Of a stretch of 64,000 nt of DNA, positions 52,677 through 61,363 are shown piece after piece. This DNA is from CAMPJM01 sp964440915 (GTDB lineage Bacteria > Bacteroidota > Bacteroidia > Cytophagales > Cyclobacteriaceae), in NCBI GenBank assembly GCA_964440915.1, contig CAYTTV010000013.1:1-64000 (forward strand), written 5' to 3'. Under the pieces are notes generated by a model. The model saw nothing but the letters and a program-made list of their open reading frames with translations, did not search any database and was not told the origin of the DNA. Each line of letters opens with the position of its first letter. Within the stretch, counting starts at the first letter, position 1. The translations under genes and the position numbers were made by a program.

Positions 52677-53252
52677 CTATTCCATGATGTTTAACTGAAT
52701 TTTTGCAAGCAGTTTTCCAGCCATATCATCGGATGGGTAAAGGGAAAATGACATAGAACTTTTGCCCATGTGCCATGTGTGAAATTTAAGTTGTAATCCT
52801 TCCATTAGTTCATTATCCGCCGTTTCAGCAGCTCCTTCAATATCCAATACAAGGTCAGGATCGCCATTATATTTTATCATATCCTTGAACATTTTTTCTC
52901 CATTTTCACCATCGTCTATGATCAAAACCGCTGATTTAACCTTTTCTAAACTATCTATCCCCAGGGCAAAATAAGCAATAGCATATTGTAGAAAAGTAAA
53001 CTTATGAGGATCGGGCACTACGTGGGTTTCATATACTAAAGAATACCTTTTCTTGTCCTCGTTTTTCAATTCGATTAAGCTCTCGAAAATAATTTCATCA
53101 AATGGCTCAATGTCTTCAAAATACGCAGGAATGTCATAAGTCATAATGGAAAAGTTAACGAACAGAACATAAATTGATAGCATCATAAGTTTTAGCACTA
53201 CTCCATTGAACATTCCTACCCTGCATGAGGTAAGCAGGGTAAGGATATCCAT
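52677..53252 (-). CDS. Hypothetical protein, possible N-terminal membrane helix
   Basis: 191 residues from 53252, or 155 from the ATG at 53144 (MTYDIPAYFEDIEPFDEIIF). The longer form would add a hydrophobic run (GVVLKLMMLSIYVLFVNFSI) that may be an anchor. The rest is acidic with mixed alpha/beta character (SAVLIIDDGENGEKMFKDM, ADNELMEGLQLKFHTWHMG). No family is recognised. The gene follows 53262-53951 in the same direction with nine bases between, so the two are probably one unit. Confidence 0.6.
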   Translation of the reverse strand: MDILTLLTSCRVGMFNGVVLKLMMLSIYVLFVNFSIMTYDIPAYFEDIEPFDEIIFESLIELKNEDKKRYSLVYETHVVPDPHKFTFLQYAIAYFALGIDSLEKVKSAVLIIDDGENGEKMFKDMIKYNGDPDLVLDIEGAAETADNELMEGLQLKFHTWHMGKSSMSFSLYPSDDMAGKLLAKIQLNIME

Positions 53253-53261
53253 GAAAGCAAT

Positions 53262-53951
53262 TTATTTTTTCTTGTTTTGCTTGGCCGTAGTGATTAATTG
53301 TTTTTCAAGATCATTTCTTTCCCTTCCTCCATTTGGCACTTTAACTTCATGAATACTGCCAGAAGGTATAGGGCTATACCCATGTTTTTCCCTTTGGTAC
53401 TCACTTGCCAGTATACAACCTTTGATGTCATAATATTCGTCATTGGCAGATTTGCCTACCAACTTCACATAATAAAACTCGTTGTCGGTTTCGCTAGCAG
53501 GAAATTTTATGCAATTATTGGATACGTCTGCTGCTTTTACCGTTATGTATTTCACGGAATTAAAATTGTTCTTTGCAAGGTTTTCTACGAACTCAGGTAG
53601 GAAAACACCTTCCGGATGGTCTTTTTGAATGATAGCGTATGGCCACCCCTGCCATCCTATAAAAACAAGGTATTCGTCCAAAGTAACATTCTGTGTTTCC
53701 CAGCTTAAATAAATATCGTCCAGTCTAGGGGTTGTTTTGGTTTGCCTATCCCAGTTTCTCAATGGCTTCCCCGTTCCTTTATCCTCCATCATGGCATCTT
53801 CGCTCCATTTCCAGTTTAACTGACAAAGGCCTTTTGCAACTTTAGACATTGAGGCAAAACTTGCTGTCTTTTGAACCTTTGATGTGAGCTCTCCTGCATC
53901 AATCCCGGTATTATCTTTAATCGTTTTGAAAAGTTTGTTTAAAAAAGACAT
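53262..53951 (-). CDS. Hypothetical protein, unknown family
   Basis: 229 residues, ATG at 53951. N-terminal helices (FLNKLFKTIKDNTGID, ELTSKVQKTASFAS) are followed by an alpha/beta region with many aromatic residues (LVFIGWQGWPYAIIQKD, EFYYVKLVGKSANDEYYDIK) and a basic tail (LITTAKQNKKK). No signal peptide or membrane span, so it looks cytoplasmic. The unbroken frame and normal codon use support a gene. Paired with the hypothetical gene at 52677. Confidence 0.65.
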   Translation of the reverse strand: MSFLNKLFKTIKDNTGIDAGELTSKVQKTASFASMSKVAKGLCQLNWKWSEDAMMEDKGTGKPLRNWDRQTKTTPRLDDIYLSWETQNVTLDEYLVFIGWQGWPYAIIQKDHPEGVFLPEFVENLAKNNFNSVKYITVKAADVSNNCIKFPASETDNEFYYVKLVGKSANDEYYDIKGCILASEYQREKHGYSPIPSGSIHEVKVPNGGRERNDLEKQLITTAKQNKKK

Positions 53952-54510
53952 AATAATTGTTTATATGTGACATTGATTTATGCTTGTTTTGGCCTAAGGT
54001 GTAAAGCTTATATTGCAATCGAATTCTTATCCTCAGACACCTTAATCTTCGGATATTTTCCATCTACAGACGGCTTCATCCTTGCTTTTCTCCTATATAA
54101 TTTAGGATACATTATGTTATGAGGAGGTAATTTATATATATGACGGTTTACAGTTACAATAAAACGCACCAACCTCTTACACACGTGATTCAATAAATTA
54201 TATAGTAAAAAAATATAAAGTCATGAGAATCAATGTCATGCATAACCACGCTGCGATTTTTTTATAAGGATAAATGCTATGCTTAAATTTTATAAACATT
54301 CGTTACTGTTTTTTCCAGCGCATGTCCTGTTGTGCGGAATTCAGTAGGACACTAACGAGTTGACACTCCAGAATACGGTTTTAAAGGATGTTATTGGAAA
54401 AACTCTAGAGCCTGACGAGAATCGCGCGTTATTTTTTATCTTGCGTGTGAAGAATACTTGTTCTCAAAGTTTCATTATAAAACTTCACCCACTTCAAAAC
54501 CACTAAAAAC
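53952..54510. other. AT-rich intergenic region
   Basis: About 560 bases. A 61-codon minus frame at 54008-54193 has no features and I leave it out. GTCCT/AGGAC arms near 54326-54350 make a weak inverted repeat. No promoter with both elements is visible for the gene at 54511. Confidence 0.5.
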
Positions 54511-54816
54511 ATGATTGCGGTTAAAGTAACCTACTCCGTTAATGACGCATATATAAACACTAATAAGGAATTGATACAAAAGTTTCTGACAGATTTTAGA
54601 AAGCTAGACAGTTCCCAATTTCTGTATACTGTGTTTCAAACTAAGGACAGCAAAAATTTTATTCATATTTCGCAATATAAAAATGAAGCGATACAGCAAG
54701 TATTACTCAACACGCCGAGTTTTGTATACTTCCAGCAGCAACGGGACAATAATCTTGCTTCTGAGCCCACAATTGAAATGCTGAACCATATAGGTGCGTC
54801 AAAAGAAGTTTTCTAA
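54511..54816 (+). CDS. Antibiotic biosynthesis monooxygenase-like (ABM) dimeric alpha-beta barrel protein
   Basis: 101 residues. The ferredoxin-like ABM pattern is clear in strand/helix order: MIAVKVTYSV, KELIQKFLTDFRKLD, FLYTVFQTKDSKNFIHISQY, NEAIQQVLLNTPSFVYFQQQ. Such proteins dimerise and some oxidise quinols or degrade small ring compounds without a metal; many have no known substrate. Single plus-strand gene, convergent with crcB. Confidence 0.75.
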   Translation: MIAVKVTYSVNDAYINTNKELIQKFLTDFRKLDSSQFLYTVFQTKDSKNFIHISQYKNEAIQQVLLNTPSFVYFQQQRDNNLASEPTIEMLNHIGASKEVF

Positions 54817-54861
54817 ATCACCTAATACTGATGTTCAAAAGCAGGCCGAAGTATGGGCATA

Positions 54862-55239
54862 TTAAAACTTAGCGAGCATCAGCCCTGCCGCTGCCGCTGC
54901 AAGAGATAAAGCAAAGCTGGAAAGGCTGTACCAGACAAACATCATTACCTCGCCTTGTTGCAAAAGCTTGATGTTTTCGTAAGCAAAAGTGGAAAAAGTA
55001 GTGTACCCTCCGCATATTCCTGTGGCCATAAAAAGACGCCAATCTGGGTTGAACCAAGCAAATTTTTCAGAAAAGCCATATATGAGGCCGATTGCAAAAC
55101 AGCCGATGATGTTGACGGCAAAAGTTCCATAAGGAAAAATCCCTGGCATTGCCCGCAAAAGAAAAAAGGTGGTGAGGTAACGGGCTACACTCCCTATAAA
55201 GCCTCCCGTCCCAACAAGCATGATTATTTTGGCTGTCAT
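54862..55239 (-). CDS. crcB: Fluoride efflux channel CrcB/Fluc
   Basis: 125-residue four-helix membrane protein that forms dual-topology dimers and lets fluoride leave the cell. Hallmarks are GGFIGSVARYL near the N terminus, GTFAVNIIGCFAIG (the polar Asn of the pore) and GICGGYTTFSTFAYE (the central Na+ site and Phe box). I looked for a fluoride riboswitch in the 85 bases upstream and do not see one. Confidence 0.95.
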   Translation of the reverse strand: MTAKIIMLVGTGGFIGSVARYLTTFFLLRAMPGIFPYGTFAVNIIGCFAIGLIYGFSEKFAWFNPDWRLFMATGICGGYTTFSTFAYENIKLLQQGEVMMFVWYSLSSFALSLAAAAAGLMLAKF

Positions 55240-55325
55240 TGCATTAGCACTTTTGTTTTTGTCTTAAATGCATTAATCTTTCGAATTCAAGATAGTTATT
55301 TTGGTTGGATTTGAAGAAGAATGGC

Positions 55326-56576
55326 TCAACCCTTGTTTAGGCTGCCAGTGAGATGGGTCTGGTCTGTTCCGTCTACATAATCCTGCAAATATTGAAATGG
55401 AAGTGTCAACGCACCATTTTCAGCAATAGTCGCCCTTTGGATTACTTGATCTTTGTCTTCCTTCAGAAGAAATGGCAATACCTTCTGCATGATGTCATAA
55501 CCAAAATCCTTAGAGGCATTCCGGGGCAGCTCACAAGGCAAGTTATCTACGGCCATTACGGATACAAATTTTCTATCCGAGAACGGTAAGGCCACCTTAT
55601 CTTCCCATGGATTGTAGTCGTAAACTGGGTCATCTATGGTTGAAGGCCTTTTGGTAGATGGGATGGAACCTCCAATATCGCATGTGATATCGGCAATTAT
55701 CCGTATTTTAAAATGCTTATGCTGCATGTCTTCTTTGGTGAAAAGAACCGGAGCACTAGGGTCCCAGAAAGCAGCTGCGATGAGTATATCGGCTTTTTGA
55801 GCATAATCTAGAAAACTGCTCTCGTATAAATGTGGTGCAGTATAAAATTCACTTGATTCAAAGCCGCCATCGGACTTCCTTCTGTGGTAGTCACGGCTCC
55901 TAAGTTGTGCATAAACCGGTTGGTCGAACTCCTCTTCCAAAAGCGCTTTAGGCGCTACTCTTTTGATGCGCATACCATCGAGTACTTCTATGGCGCCCTG
56001 GGAAGCCTTGCCTCCACCGGTTACTACAATTTTTATTCTTGGGAGCCTAACTTTAGAGAACTCTGTCTTTAAGTCTGCCATGTCATAACAATCCCTTGCA
56101 CGCCGCAGATCAAATAGGTTGTACTTCAAACCATAAGCCAAGATCCCATTGTAGGCGCCTACAATACCTGCGTATCTTCCAAAGGCAATCAGCCTGTTGC
56201 CCTGTAGGTCTGTGAGGCATTCATAATCTACTAACCTGATATCCTTCTGAAGAATGGCGCGCAGCAACTTTCTATTGTAAGGCTGTTGCTTTATGGTATG
56301 GGAGAAAAAAAAGTAAGTCTTATGATCGATCAGTTCTTTGACAGGGACTTCTTTTATCCCAAATAGGACATCGCAATCGTCTAACTCTTCTACCACTGGA
56401 ATACCCGCTTCCAGATACTCTTCATCGGTAAAGCACCTGACAGGGCTCTCTTGGCAAACTACTTGTACGTTTTCGTATTGAAATGATACTTGTTGCGCCT
56501 GCAAAGGGGACAAAGGTGCGCGCCGGTCCACCGGAATCTTCCCCTCCCTCAATATACCGATGGTTACCTTTTTCAT
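55326..56576 (-). CDS. NAD(P)-dependent saccharopine dehydrogenase-like / alanine dehydrogenase family oxidoreductase
   Basis: 416 residues from the ATG at 56576 (MKKVTIGILREGKIPVDRRA), preferred over an upstream GTG/ATG extension. The AlaDh/PNT N-terminal domain (about 5-135: IPVDRRAPLSPLQAQQV, EVPVKELIDHKTYFFFSHT) and a Rossmann segment IKIVVTGGGKASQGAIEVL (about 187-205) match lysine-forming saccharopine dehydrogenases (LYS1 type). It ends with a third part containing RIIADITCDIGGSIPSTKRP. It could act in lysine or glutamate-linked metabolism. Preceded by the AIM24-like gene in the same direction. Confidence 0.85.
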   Translation of the reverse strand: MKKVTIGILREGKIPVDRRAPLSPLQAQQVSFQYENVQVVCQESPVRCFTDEEYLEAGIPVVEELDDCDVLFGIKEVPVKELIDHKTYFFFSHTIKQQPYNRKLLRAILQKDIRLVDYECLTDLQGNRLIAFGRYAGIVGAYNGILAYGLKYNLFDLRRARDCYDMADLKTEFSKVRLPRIKIVVTGGGKASQGAIEVLDGMRIKRVAPKALLEEEFDQPVYAQLRSRDYHRRKSDGGFESSEFYTAPHLYESSFLDYAQKADILIAAAFWDPSAPVLFTKEDMQHKHFKIRIIADITCDIGGSIPSTKRPSTIDDPVYDYNPWEDKVALPFSDRKFVSVMAVDNLPCELPRNASKDFGYDIMQKVLPFLLKEDKDQVIQRATIAENGALTLPFQYLQDYVDGTDQTHLTGSLNKG

Positions 56577-56598
56577 GATTGTGTCTAAATATATATTC

Positions 56599-57366
56599 CT
56601 ATTCGAGAAAATTGCCAAGTATGGAGCTGCCCTCCTTTTTCTTGTTTTCCCCGTATGGGGCCAAGGCCAGAATAAGCTTTCTTATAGGCATGGACTGAAG
56701 CCAAACCTTTCCGCTACCACGAAGGGTGGCCAGGAATATACCTTCGCCACCAAAAAGCATCGAGCGCAGGCCTCCACTTTTTTGCACGTCAAAGTCTAAG
56801 GATGATTCATAGGCTACCACACAGCCAGTATCGATACGAAGGGTCTCATTGTTCAACTCCTTTTGTATCAGTGTTCCCCCAGCATGAATGAACGCCATGC
56901 CATCGCCTTTTAATTTTTGAAGGATAAAGCCTTCACCTCCGACCAATCCCGATCCAATCCGCTTGTTAAAGGTAATCGATATTTTGGTGCCTAACGCCGC
57001 ACAGAGAAATCCGTCCTTTTGGACAATCAGCTCACGGTTTTTCATCTGGGCCAAGTCTATTGGGATAACCGTGCCCGGATAAGGTGCCGAAAATCCTACT
57101 TTGGCCTTTCCTGTGCCTGTATGGGTAAAATGGGTCAGGAACAAGGACTCTCCGGTGAGCATTCGGGTGCCCGCCGATACGAGCTTGCCCAAAATACTTT
57201 GGCTCGGTTCAGCGCCATCGCCCATTTTGGTGGCAAAAGTGATGCCCTCCTCCATATAAAGCATGGCACCAGCTTCGGCAATAACGGTCTCGTTAGGATC
57301 CAGTTCCACTTCTACCACTTGAATACTTTCCCCGATAATCCTGTAATCGATCTGGTGAGATTGCAT
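56599..57366 (-). CDS. AIM24 / TIGR00266 family protein
   Basis: 255 residues from the ATG at 57366 (MQSHQIDYRIIGESIQVVEV). The family is a beta-rich, tryptophan RNA-binding attenuator-like fold. Marks include LDPNETVIAEAGAMLYME, GESLFLTHFTH, GEGFILQKLKGDGMAFIHAG and LATLRGSGKVWLQS. No enzymatic role is established. It follows the small gene at 57433 in the same direction. Confidence 0.9.
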   Translation of the reverse strand: MQSHQIDYRIIGESIQVVEVELDPNETVIAEAGAMLYMEEGITFATKMGDGAEPSQSILGKLVSAGTRMLTGESLFLTHFTHTGTGKAKVGFSAPYPGTVIPIDLAQMKNRELIVQKDGFLCAALGTKISITFNKRIGSGLVGGEGFILQKLKGDGMAFIHAGGTLIQKELNNETLRIDTGCVVAYESSLDFDVQKSGGLRSMLFGGEGIFLATLRGSGKVWLQSMPIRKLILALAPYGENKKKEGSSILGNFLE

Positions 57367-57432
57367 TGTTAGATTTAATTTAAGGGTTATTAAAAGCAAG
57401 CATGATGGCAGCGGTAGAGCCTTCTTTGAACT

Positions 57433-57666
57433 TTATTCATCTTCGGCATTCTCCTTCTGAATATCATCCAAATCGTCTCTGTCCCTGAGTTTTTTGTCAT
57501 CCACTTTTTTATTGAGGAAGGCATTGATCTTGTCGATGTCATAGGTGGACTTAATCTCTCCAAAGGAGTCGATCTTAATGTCAAAACCTTCCAATTCTGG
57601 ATCAACTTTTGGTTTTGCCTTCTTCTTTTTTGATGCGTCTTTCTTATTTGGTTTATGCTTGTCCAT
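57433..57666 (-). CDS. Small charged protein between gltX and the AIM24-like gene
   Basis: 77 residues. The first 20 are nearly all Lys/Asp/Asn (basic patch KKDASKKKKAKPK). A short conserved-looking core GFDIKIDSFGEIKSTYDIDK-INAFLN follows, and an acidic end. It starts three bases after the gltX stop, indicating translational coupling. Similar short proteins occur next to gltX in related genomes as far as I recall; function unknown. Confidence 0.7.
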   Translation of the reverse strand: MDKHKPNKKDASKKKKAKPKVDPELEGFDIKIDSFGEIKSTYDIDKINAFLNKKVDDKKLRDRDDLDDIQKENAEDE

Positions 57667-57669
57667 GGT

Positions 57670-59214
57670 CTAGGCTTTTATTTGGTCATTCAACCTTACT
57701 ATGGCCTTTTCTATCCTGTCGATAGTCTCGTCTTTGCCTATGATGGCGATAATGTGCATGAGGTCTGGTCCTGCACCCGCCCCAGTAATAGAGACCCTTA
57801 GTGCCTGCATAACTTTCCCCATTTTGATATTGTTTTTTTCCAACACCTCAGCCAATATGTTTTTTGCTGTGTCGGCATCTACTTCTGCTGAAAGGAGCTT
57901 AAGGGCATCCTTGTAGGCAGACAAAGCCGTTACAGCTTCTTGGGTCCATTTGTTTTCAGTTACTTTTTGGTCATACTGGTCAGGAGCTATAAAGAAGAAT
58001 TTTGCCTCATTCCATAAGTCATGGTGAAATACTACTCTTTCTTTTAGTTCTTTGCATATTTGGGTAGCCTTCTCCTCTGTACAAGAAAACCCATGTTTTG
58101 CCAGTTCCTCAGCCAAGTAGCCGGCAAGTTCTGCGTCAGGCTTTTGTTTCAGGTATTGCTGGTTAAACCATTTGGCTTTATTGATATCAAACTTGGTCCC
58201 TGATTTCCCTATTCTTTCTATAGAAAAGGCGTCTATCAGCCCATTCATATCGAATAGTTCTTGAGAGGTGCCTGGATTCCAGCCTAAGAATGCCAAGAAG
58301 TTAATAAAAGCTTCGGGCAAGTAACCCTCTTCCCTAAAGCCTAGTAGCTGCTCTCCGCTTTCGGGGTCTGTCCATTCCAATGGAAACACAGGGAAGCCCA
58401 TTTTTTGTGCATCTCTCTTGCTGAGTTTGCCATTGCCGTCAGGTTTAAGCAGCAAGGGCAAATGCGCAAACTGTGGCATGGTATCTTCCCATCCCAGATA
58501 TTTGTAAAGCAATACGTGCAAAGGGGCTGAAGGCAACCACTCTTCGCCTCTAATCACATGGGTTATTTTCATCAGGTGATCGTCCACAATATTGGCCAGG
58601 TGATAGGTGGGCATACCATCAGATTTCATCAATACTTTATCGTCTAGTGCAGAAGAATGGACCATTACCCATCCCCTGATCAGATCATGTAGGCGAATTT
58701 CTTCTTTTCGAGGCACTTTTAAGCGGATCACGTAAGGGTCTCCGGACGCTAATCGGGCCTTTACCTCATCTTCGGGCAAGGTCAGCGAGTTTTTCATCGT
58801 GGCCCTGGTAATCACATTGTACTGAGGAGAGGCTACCTTTGCTGCCTTTAAGCGTGTTCGCATGGCTTCAAGCTCTTCGGATGTGTCGAAAGCATAGTAG
58901 GCTTTGTCATCGTCTACCAACTGTTGCGCATATTGCATGTACATATCCTTTCTTTCCGACTGCTTGTAAGGCCCGTACTCACCTCCGTATGCTGGCCCTT
59001 CGTCAGGCCGAATGCCACACCATTCCAATGCTTGAGTAATATAGTCCTCCGCTCCCGGCACAAAGCGGCTTTGATCCGTATCCTCGATCCGCAGTATCAT
59101 TGTTCCACCATGCTTCTTCGCAAACAGGTAATTGTACAAAGCTGTCCTAACACCTCCTATATGAAGCGCCCCTGTAGGGCTGGGCGCAAACCTCACTCTT
59201 ACTTCTTTTTCCAT
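57670..59214 (-). CDS. gltX: Glutamyl-tRNA synthetase
   Basis: Class I synthetase, 514 residues. The HIGH motif lies in RFAPSPTGALHIGGVRTAL (residues about 8-26) and the KMSKS-type loop is KLSKRD (about 250). The C-terminal anticodon-binding helical domain is complete. It charges tRNA-Glu and, as GatC is present, probably also tRNA-Gln for amidation. First gene of a likely run with 57433, AIM24 and the dehydrogenase. Confidence 0.97.
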   Translation of the reverse strand: MEKEVRVRFAPSPTGALHIGGVRTALYNYLFAKKHGGTMILRIEDTDQSRFVPGAEDYITQALEWCGIRPDEGPAYGGEYGPYKQSERKDMYMQYAQQLVDDDKAYYAFDTSEELEAMRTRLKAAKVASPQYNVITRATMKNSLTLPEDEVKARLASGDPYVIRLKVPRKEEIRLHDLIRGWVMVHSSALDDKVLMKSDGMPTYHLANIVDDHLMKITHVIRGEEWLPSAPLHVLLYKYLGWEDTMPQFAHLPLLLKPDGNGKLSKRDAQKMGFPVFPLEWTDPESGEQLLGFREEGYLPEAFINFLAFLGWNPGTSQELFDMNGLIDAFSIERIGKSGTKFDINKAKWFNQQYLKQKPDAELAGYLAEELAKHGFSCTEEKATQICKELKERVVFHHDLWNEAKFFFIAPDQYDQKVTENKWTQEAVTALSAYKDALKLLSAEVDADTAKNILAEVLEKNNIKMGKVMQALRVSITGAGAGPDLMHIIAIIGKDETIDRIEKAIVRLNDQIKA

Positions 59215-59270
59215 TTTATACTTTTTGCTTTCGCTATAATTTTCCCAAGCTTAAACCGCTGTTTAGTCCG

Positions 59271-59297
59271 CAAAAATACAAAAAAAATGCGATCTCA
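59271..59297 (-). promoter_or_regulatory. Promoter of gltX
   Basis: On the minus strand TTG (59297-59295), 16 bases, then TATTTTTG (59278-59271), close to consensus with slightly short spacing. Transcription would start near 59264, leaving a leader of about 50 bases. Confidence 0.6.
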
Positions 59298-59421
59298 ATA
59301 GGGAATTAACTTTTATGGAAAGGTATCTAATTGATAACTTGGGCCGTTTGTCGGCTATCTACAAACCCAGGTCTTCCTTTATATGTCTATAACACGCTTT
59401 TGAAGGTTCTCTGCCACCTGT

Positions 59422-59901
59422 TCAAATCCGATTGAGAATTGCATGCAGCAATTGGCTGCTTTTTTTTACCTGGATATTGAAATTGGCTACGGCGATAACA
59501 TAGTTGCTCACGCCTACACCAAAAGCAATGATGCCATAAAGTACCATATTATAAAAAGCGACAAAAAATACAGCCAGGAGCAAAGTTACCACCGACCAGA
59601 AAATAAGGAAAAAATTTGAACTAAAGAACAGGCTATATTGAACAAATACAAGACTGCCCAATGAAGTTTCTTCTATTCGCCCTTTCATGATGGGGAGAAA
59701 GTTTTCAGGGCTTCTTACCTTACGTGACAGCTTGAACTTTTGATGTTTCACCCAACCGTTGAACAAGAAATCGATTTCTGGCTTATCTGGCATGATAGCT
59801 CCTGCTTCTACAGGATAGGTGTGTAACCAAAGCACCTCCTCAACTTCTTCGGCATCGAGGGAGAGCACAATAATTTCATTTTTCAGGGGCAATCCCACCA
59901 T
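59422..59901 (-). CDS. Hypothetical membrane protein downstream of ridA
   Basis: 159 residues from the ATG at 59901, which shares one base with the ridA stop (TAATG), so the two are coupled. A soluble N-terminal half (IIVLSLDAEEVEEVLWLHTY, then EIDFLFNGWVKHQKFKLSRK) is followed by two hydrophobic helices (about 98-118 and 122-145). The family is not recognised. Context with RidA gives no clear role. Confidence 0.7.
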   Translation of the reverse strand: MVGLPLKNEIIVLSLDAEEVEEVLWLHTYPVEAGAIMPDKPEIDFLFNGWVKHQKFKLSRKVRSPENFLPIMKGRIEETSLGSLVFVQYSLFFSSNFFLIFWSVVTLLLAVFFVAFYNMVLYGIIAFGVGVSNYVIAVANFNIQVKKSSQLLHAILNRI

Positions 59902-60281
59902 TAGGCCACTGCTATACAAGAAATTTCTACGTTTACATCTTTGGGCAATCGGCTCACTTCCACTGTTTCTCTTGCGGGTGGATTAGTAGCAAAATACTTC
60001 CCATATACGTTATTGATTTTAGCAAAATCGTTGAGGTCCCTGACAAAGATTGTGCATTTCACTACATTGGCCAGAGAAAGCTTCCCTGCCACCAAAACGG
60101 CTTCTAGGTTTCGCATCACCTGATCTGTTTCTCTCTCAATGGTATCTGTCGCTAATTCATTTGTTTCTGGATTGATGGCTATCTGCCCCGAAACATAGAG
60201 CACATTGTTACGATAGATTGCCTGGCTATAAGGACCAATAGGTTTGGGAGCACTTTCAGAATAAACAACAGTATTAGCCAT
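59901..60281 (-). CDS. ridA: RidA family enamine/imine deaminase
   Basis: Hydrolyses reactive enamines and imines (such as 2-aminoacrylate) made by PLP enzymes. 126 residues with the family's marks: PIGPYSQAIYRNNVLYVSGQ, NLEAVLVAGKLSLANVVKCT, and PPARETVEVSRLPKDVNVEI with the catalytic Arg. First of a two-gene run with the membrane protein at 59422. Confidence 0.96.
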   Translation of the reverse strand: MANTVVYSESAPKPIGPYSQAIYRNNVLYVSGQIAINPETNELATDTIERETDQVMRNLEAVLVAGKLSLANVVKCTIFVRDLNDFAKINNVYGKYFATNPPARETVEVSRLPKDVNVEISCIAVA

Positions 60282-60355
60282 ATTAATATGTTTTAGTTAA
60301 AAAATGATTGTAGGATTGTCTGGCTATAACCCCTCTGCCATAAAATAGGTTACGA

Positions 60356-60363
60356 CAAAAGTA
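60356..60363 (-). promoter_or_regulatory. Candidate -7 element for ridA
   Basis: TACTTTTG on the minus strand (TAnnTTTG), about 75 bases upstream of the ridA ATG. No clear -33 element. Confidence 0.45.
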
Positions 60364-60445
60364 ATGAATTTTATGGCACGGCATGCTTTGGACATCAGAA
60401 AAGCAAGTACAAAACCTTATGAATGATCGCCAGTTATCCATATCG

Positions 60446-60453
60446 TAGGTTTG
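60446..60453 (+). promoter_or_regulatory. Candidate -7 element for the acylphosphatase gene
   Basis: TAGGTTTG, 14 bases before the ATG at 60468. It would give a leader of under ten bases and argues against the TTG/ATG starts further upstream. Confidence 0.4.
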
Positions 60454-60467
60454 TAAATATAGGAACG

Positions 60468-60743
60468 ATGGAGGGAATTATCCATAACAGCATCAGAGTA
60501 GAAGGCAACGTGCAAGGTGTGGCGTTTAGACTTTCTACGCTCGAAATAGCCAGTTCACTGGGCATTGGCGGCTGGGTGAGAAATGAGGCGGATGGTTCGG
60601 TTAGGATAGAAGCTGAAGGCACTGAGGAGCAGATCGCCAAGTTGCTGAGCTGGTGCAACCAAGGGCCGGATCGAGCAGAAGTGACCTTGGTGACGTATGA
60701 GCCAGGGATAGTAGTAGGCTTCGATCGATTTGAAGTGCGGTAG
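60468..60743 (+). CDS. Acylphosphatase
   Basis: 91 residues from the ATG at 60468 (MEGIIHNSIRVEGNVQGVAF), the normal size of the family; the frame is open 15 codons further upstream. Hydrolyses acyl phosphates. The phosphate-binding VEGNVQGVAFR (catalytic Arg) and the GGWVRNEADGSVRI segment (catalytic Asn) are intact; the family more often has VGFR. Single plus-strand gene between minus-strand neighbours. Confidence 0.93.
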   Translation: MEGIIHNSIRVEGNVQGVAFRLSTLEIASSLGIGGWVRNEADGSVRIEAEGTEEQIAKLLSWCNQGPDRAEVTLVTYEPGIVVGFDRFEVR

Positions 60744-60774
60744 GCAAGAAGGTCATTTAAGCATCTCAGCTTCT

Positions 60775-61284
60775 CTATTTAGACGCCCCATTCAATTGGA
60801 CGATTCCTTTGTGCTTATAAATCTTCAGATAGAATTGCTGACCGATAAAAGCTTTGAGCCTGTTGCCTGCCAACAATGCTTTACGGTTCTTTGGATAAAA
60901 AACCGTTACTTCAAGAATGGCCTTTAGAAAATTAACTTCTTGGCAAAATCCGACTGTCCATTCTTGAAAGGTTGCTGCCCAATCTTCTTGGTATTTTTCG
61001 TAATGCGTTTTGCCATCAAACATAAACTCCAACTGATTAGAGCCATATTTGTATCGGTATATCCCTGCCAAATGCTCATAAAACTCCTCTAGCAAATGCA
61101 TCTCAAAATGGTTGGCAGCTTTTATTTTCCTAATGGGATCGTCTTCCAAGCCTAATGGATTACATAATTCCAAATATCCCTTCTTGGCATTTTCAACCAA
61201 TGCGCACAGAAGCGCTTCTTTACGGACAAGTTGCGCTTCTCTAAGGATGTGATTTTTGTCGAAAGGGAAAAGTTTTCGTTGCAT
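60775..61284 (-). CDS. Hypothetical protein
   Basis: 169 residues from the ATG at 61284 (MQRKLFPFDKNHILREAQLV). Mostly alpha-helical and aromatic (FEMHLLEEFYEHLAGIYRYK, DWAATFQEWTVGFCQEVNFL). No signal peptide, membrane span or recognised motif. The unbroken frame, placed downstream of the tamB-like gene on the same strand, supports a gene. Function unknown. Confidence 0.65.
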   Translation of the reverse strand: MQRKLFPFDKNHILREAQLVRKEALLCALVENAKKGYLELCNPLGLEDDPIRKIKAANHFEMHLLEEFYEHLAGIYRYKYGSNQLEFMFDGKTHYEKYQEDWAATFQEWTVGFCQEVNFLKAILEVTVFYPKNRKALLAGNRLKAFIGQQFYLKIYKHKGIVQLNGASK

Positions 61285-61363
61285 AAGAAGATTTGGCCTG
61301 CACAAAGATATTTAGTTTTTTTTATTTTTAAACAGCAATAAACGAAATCCTTTTAAAGTGCCA

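Noticed and set aside
54008..54193. 61-codon minus ORF
   Set aside because: No recognisable features, AT-rich surroundings.
55240..55325. Fluoride riboswitch upstream of crcB
   Set aside because: The conserved crcB-motif core was not found in the upstream bases.
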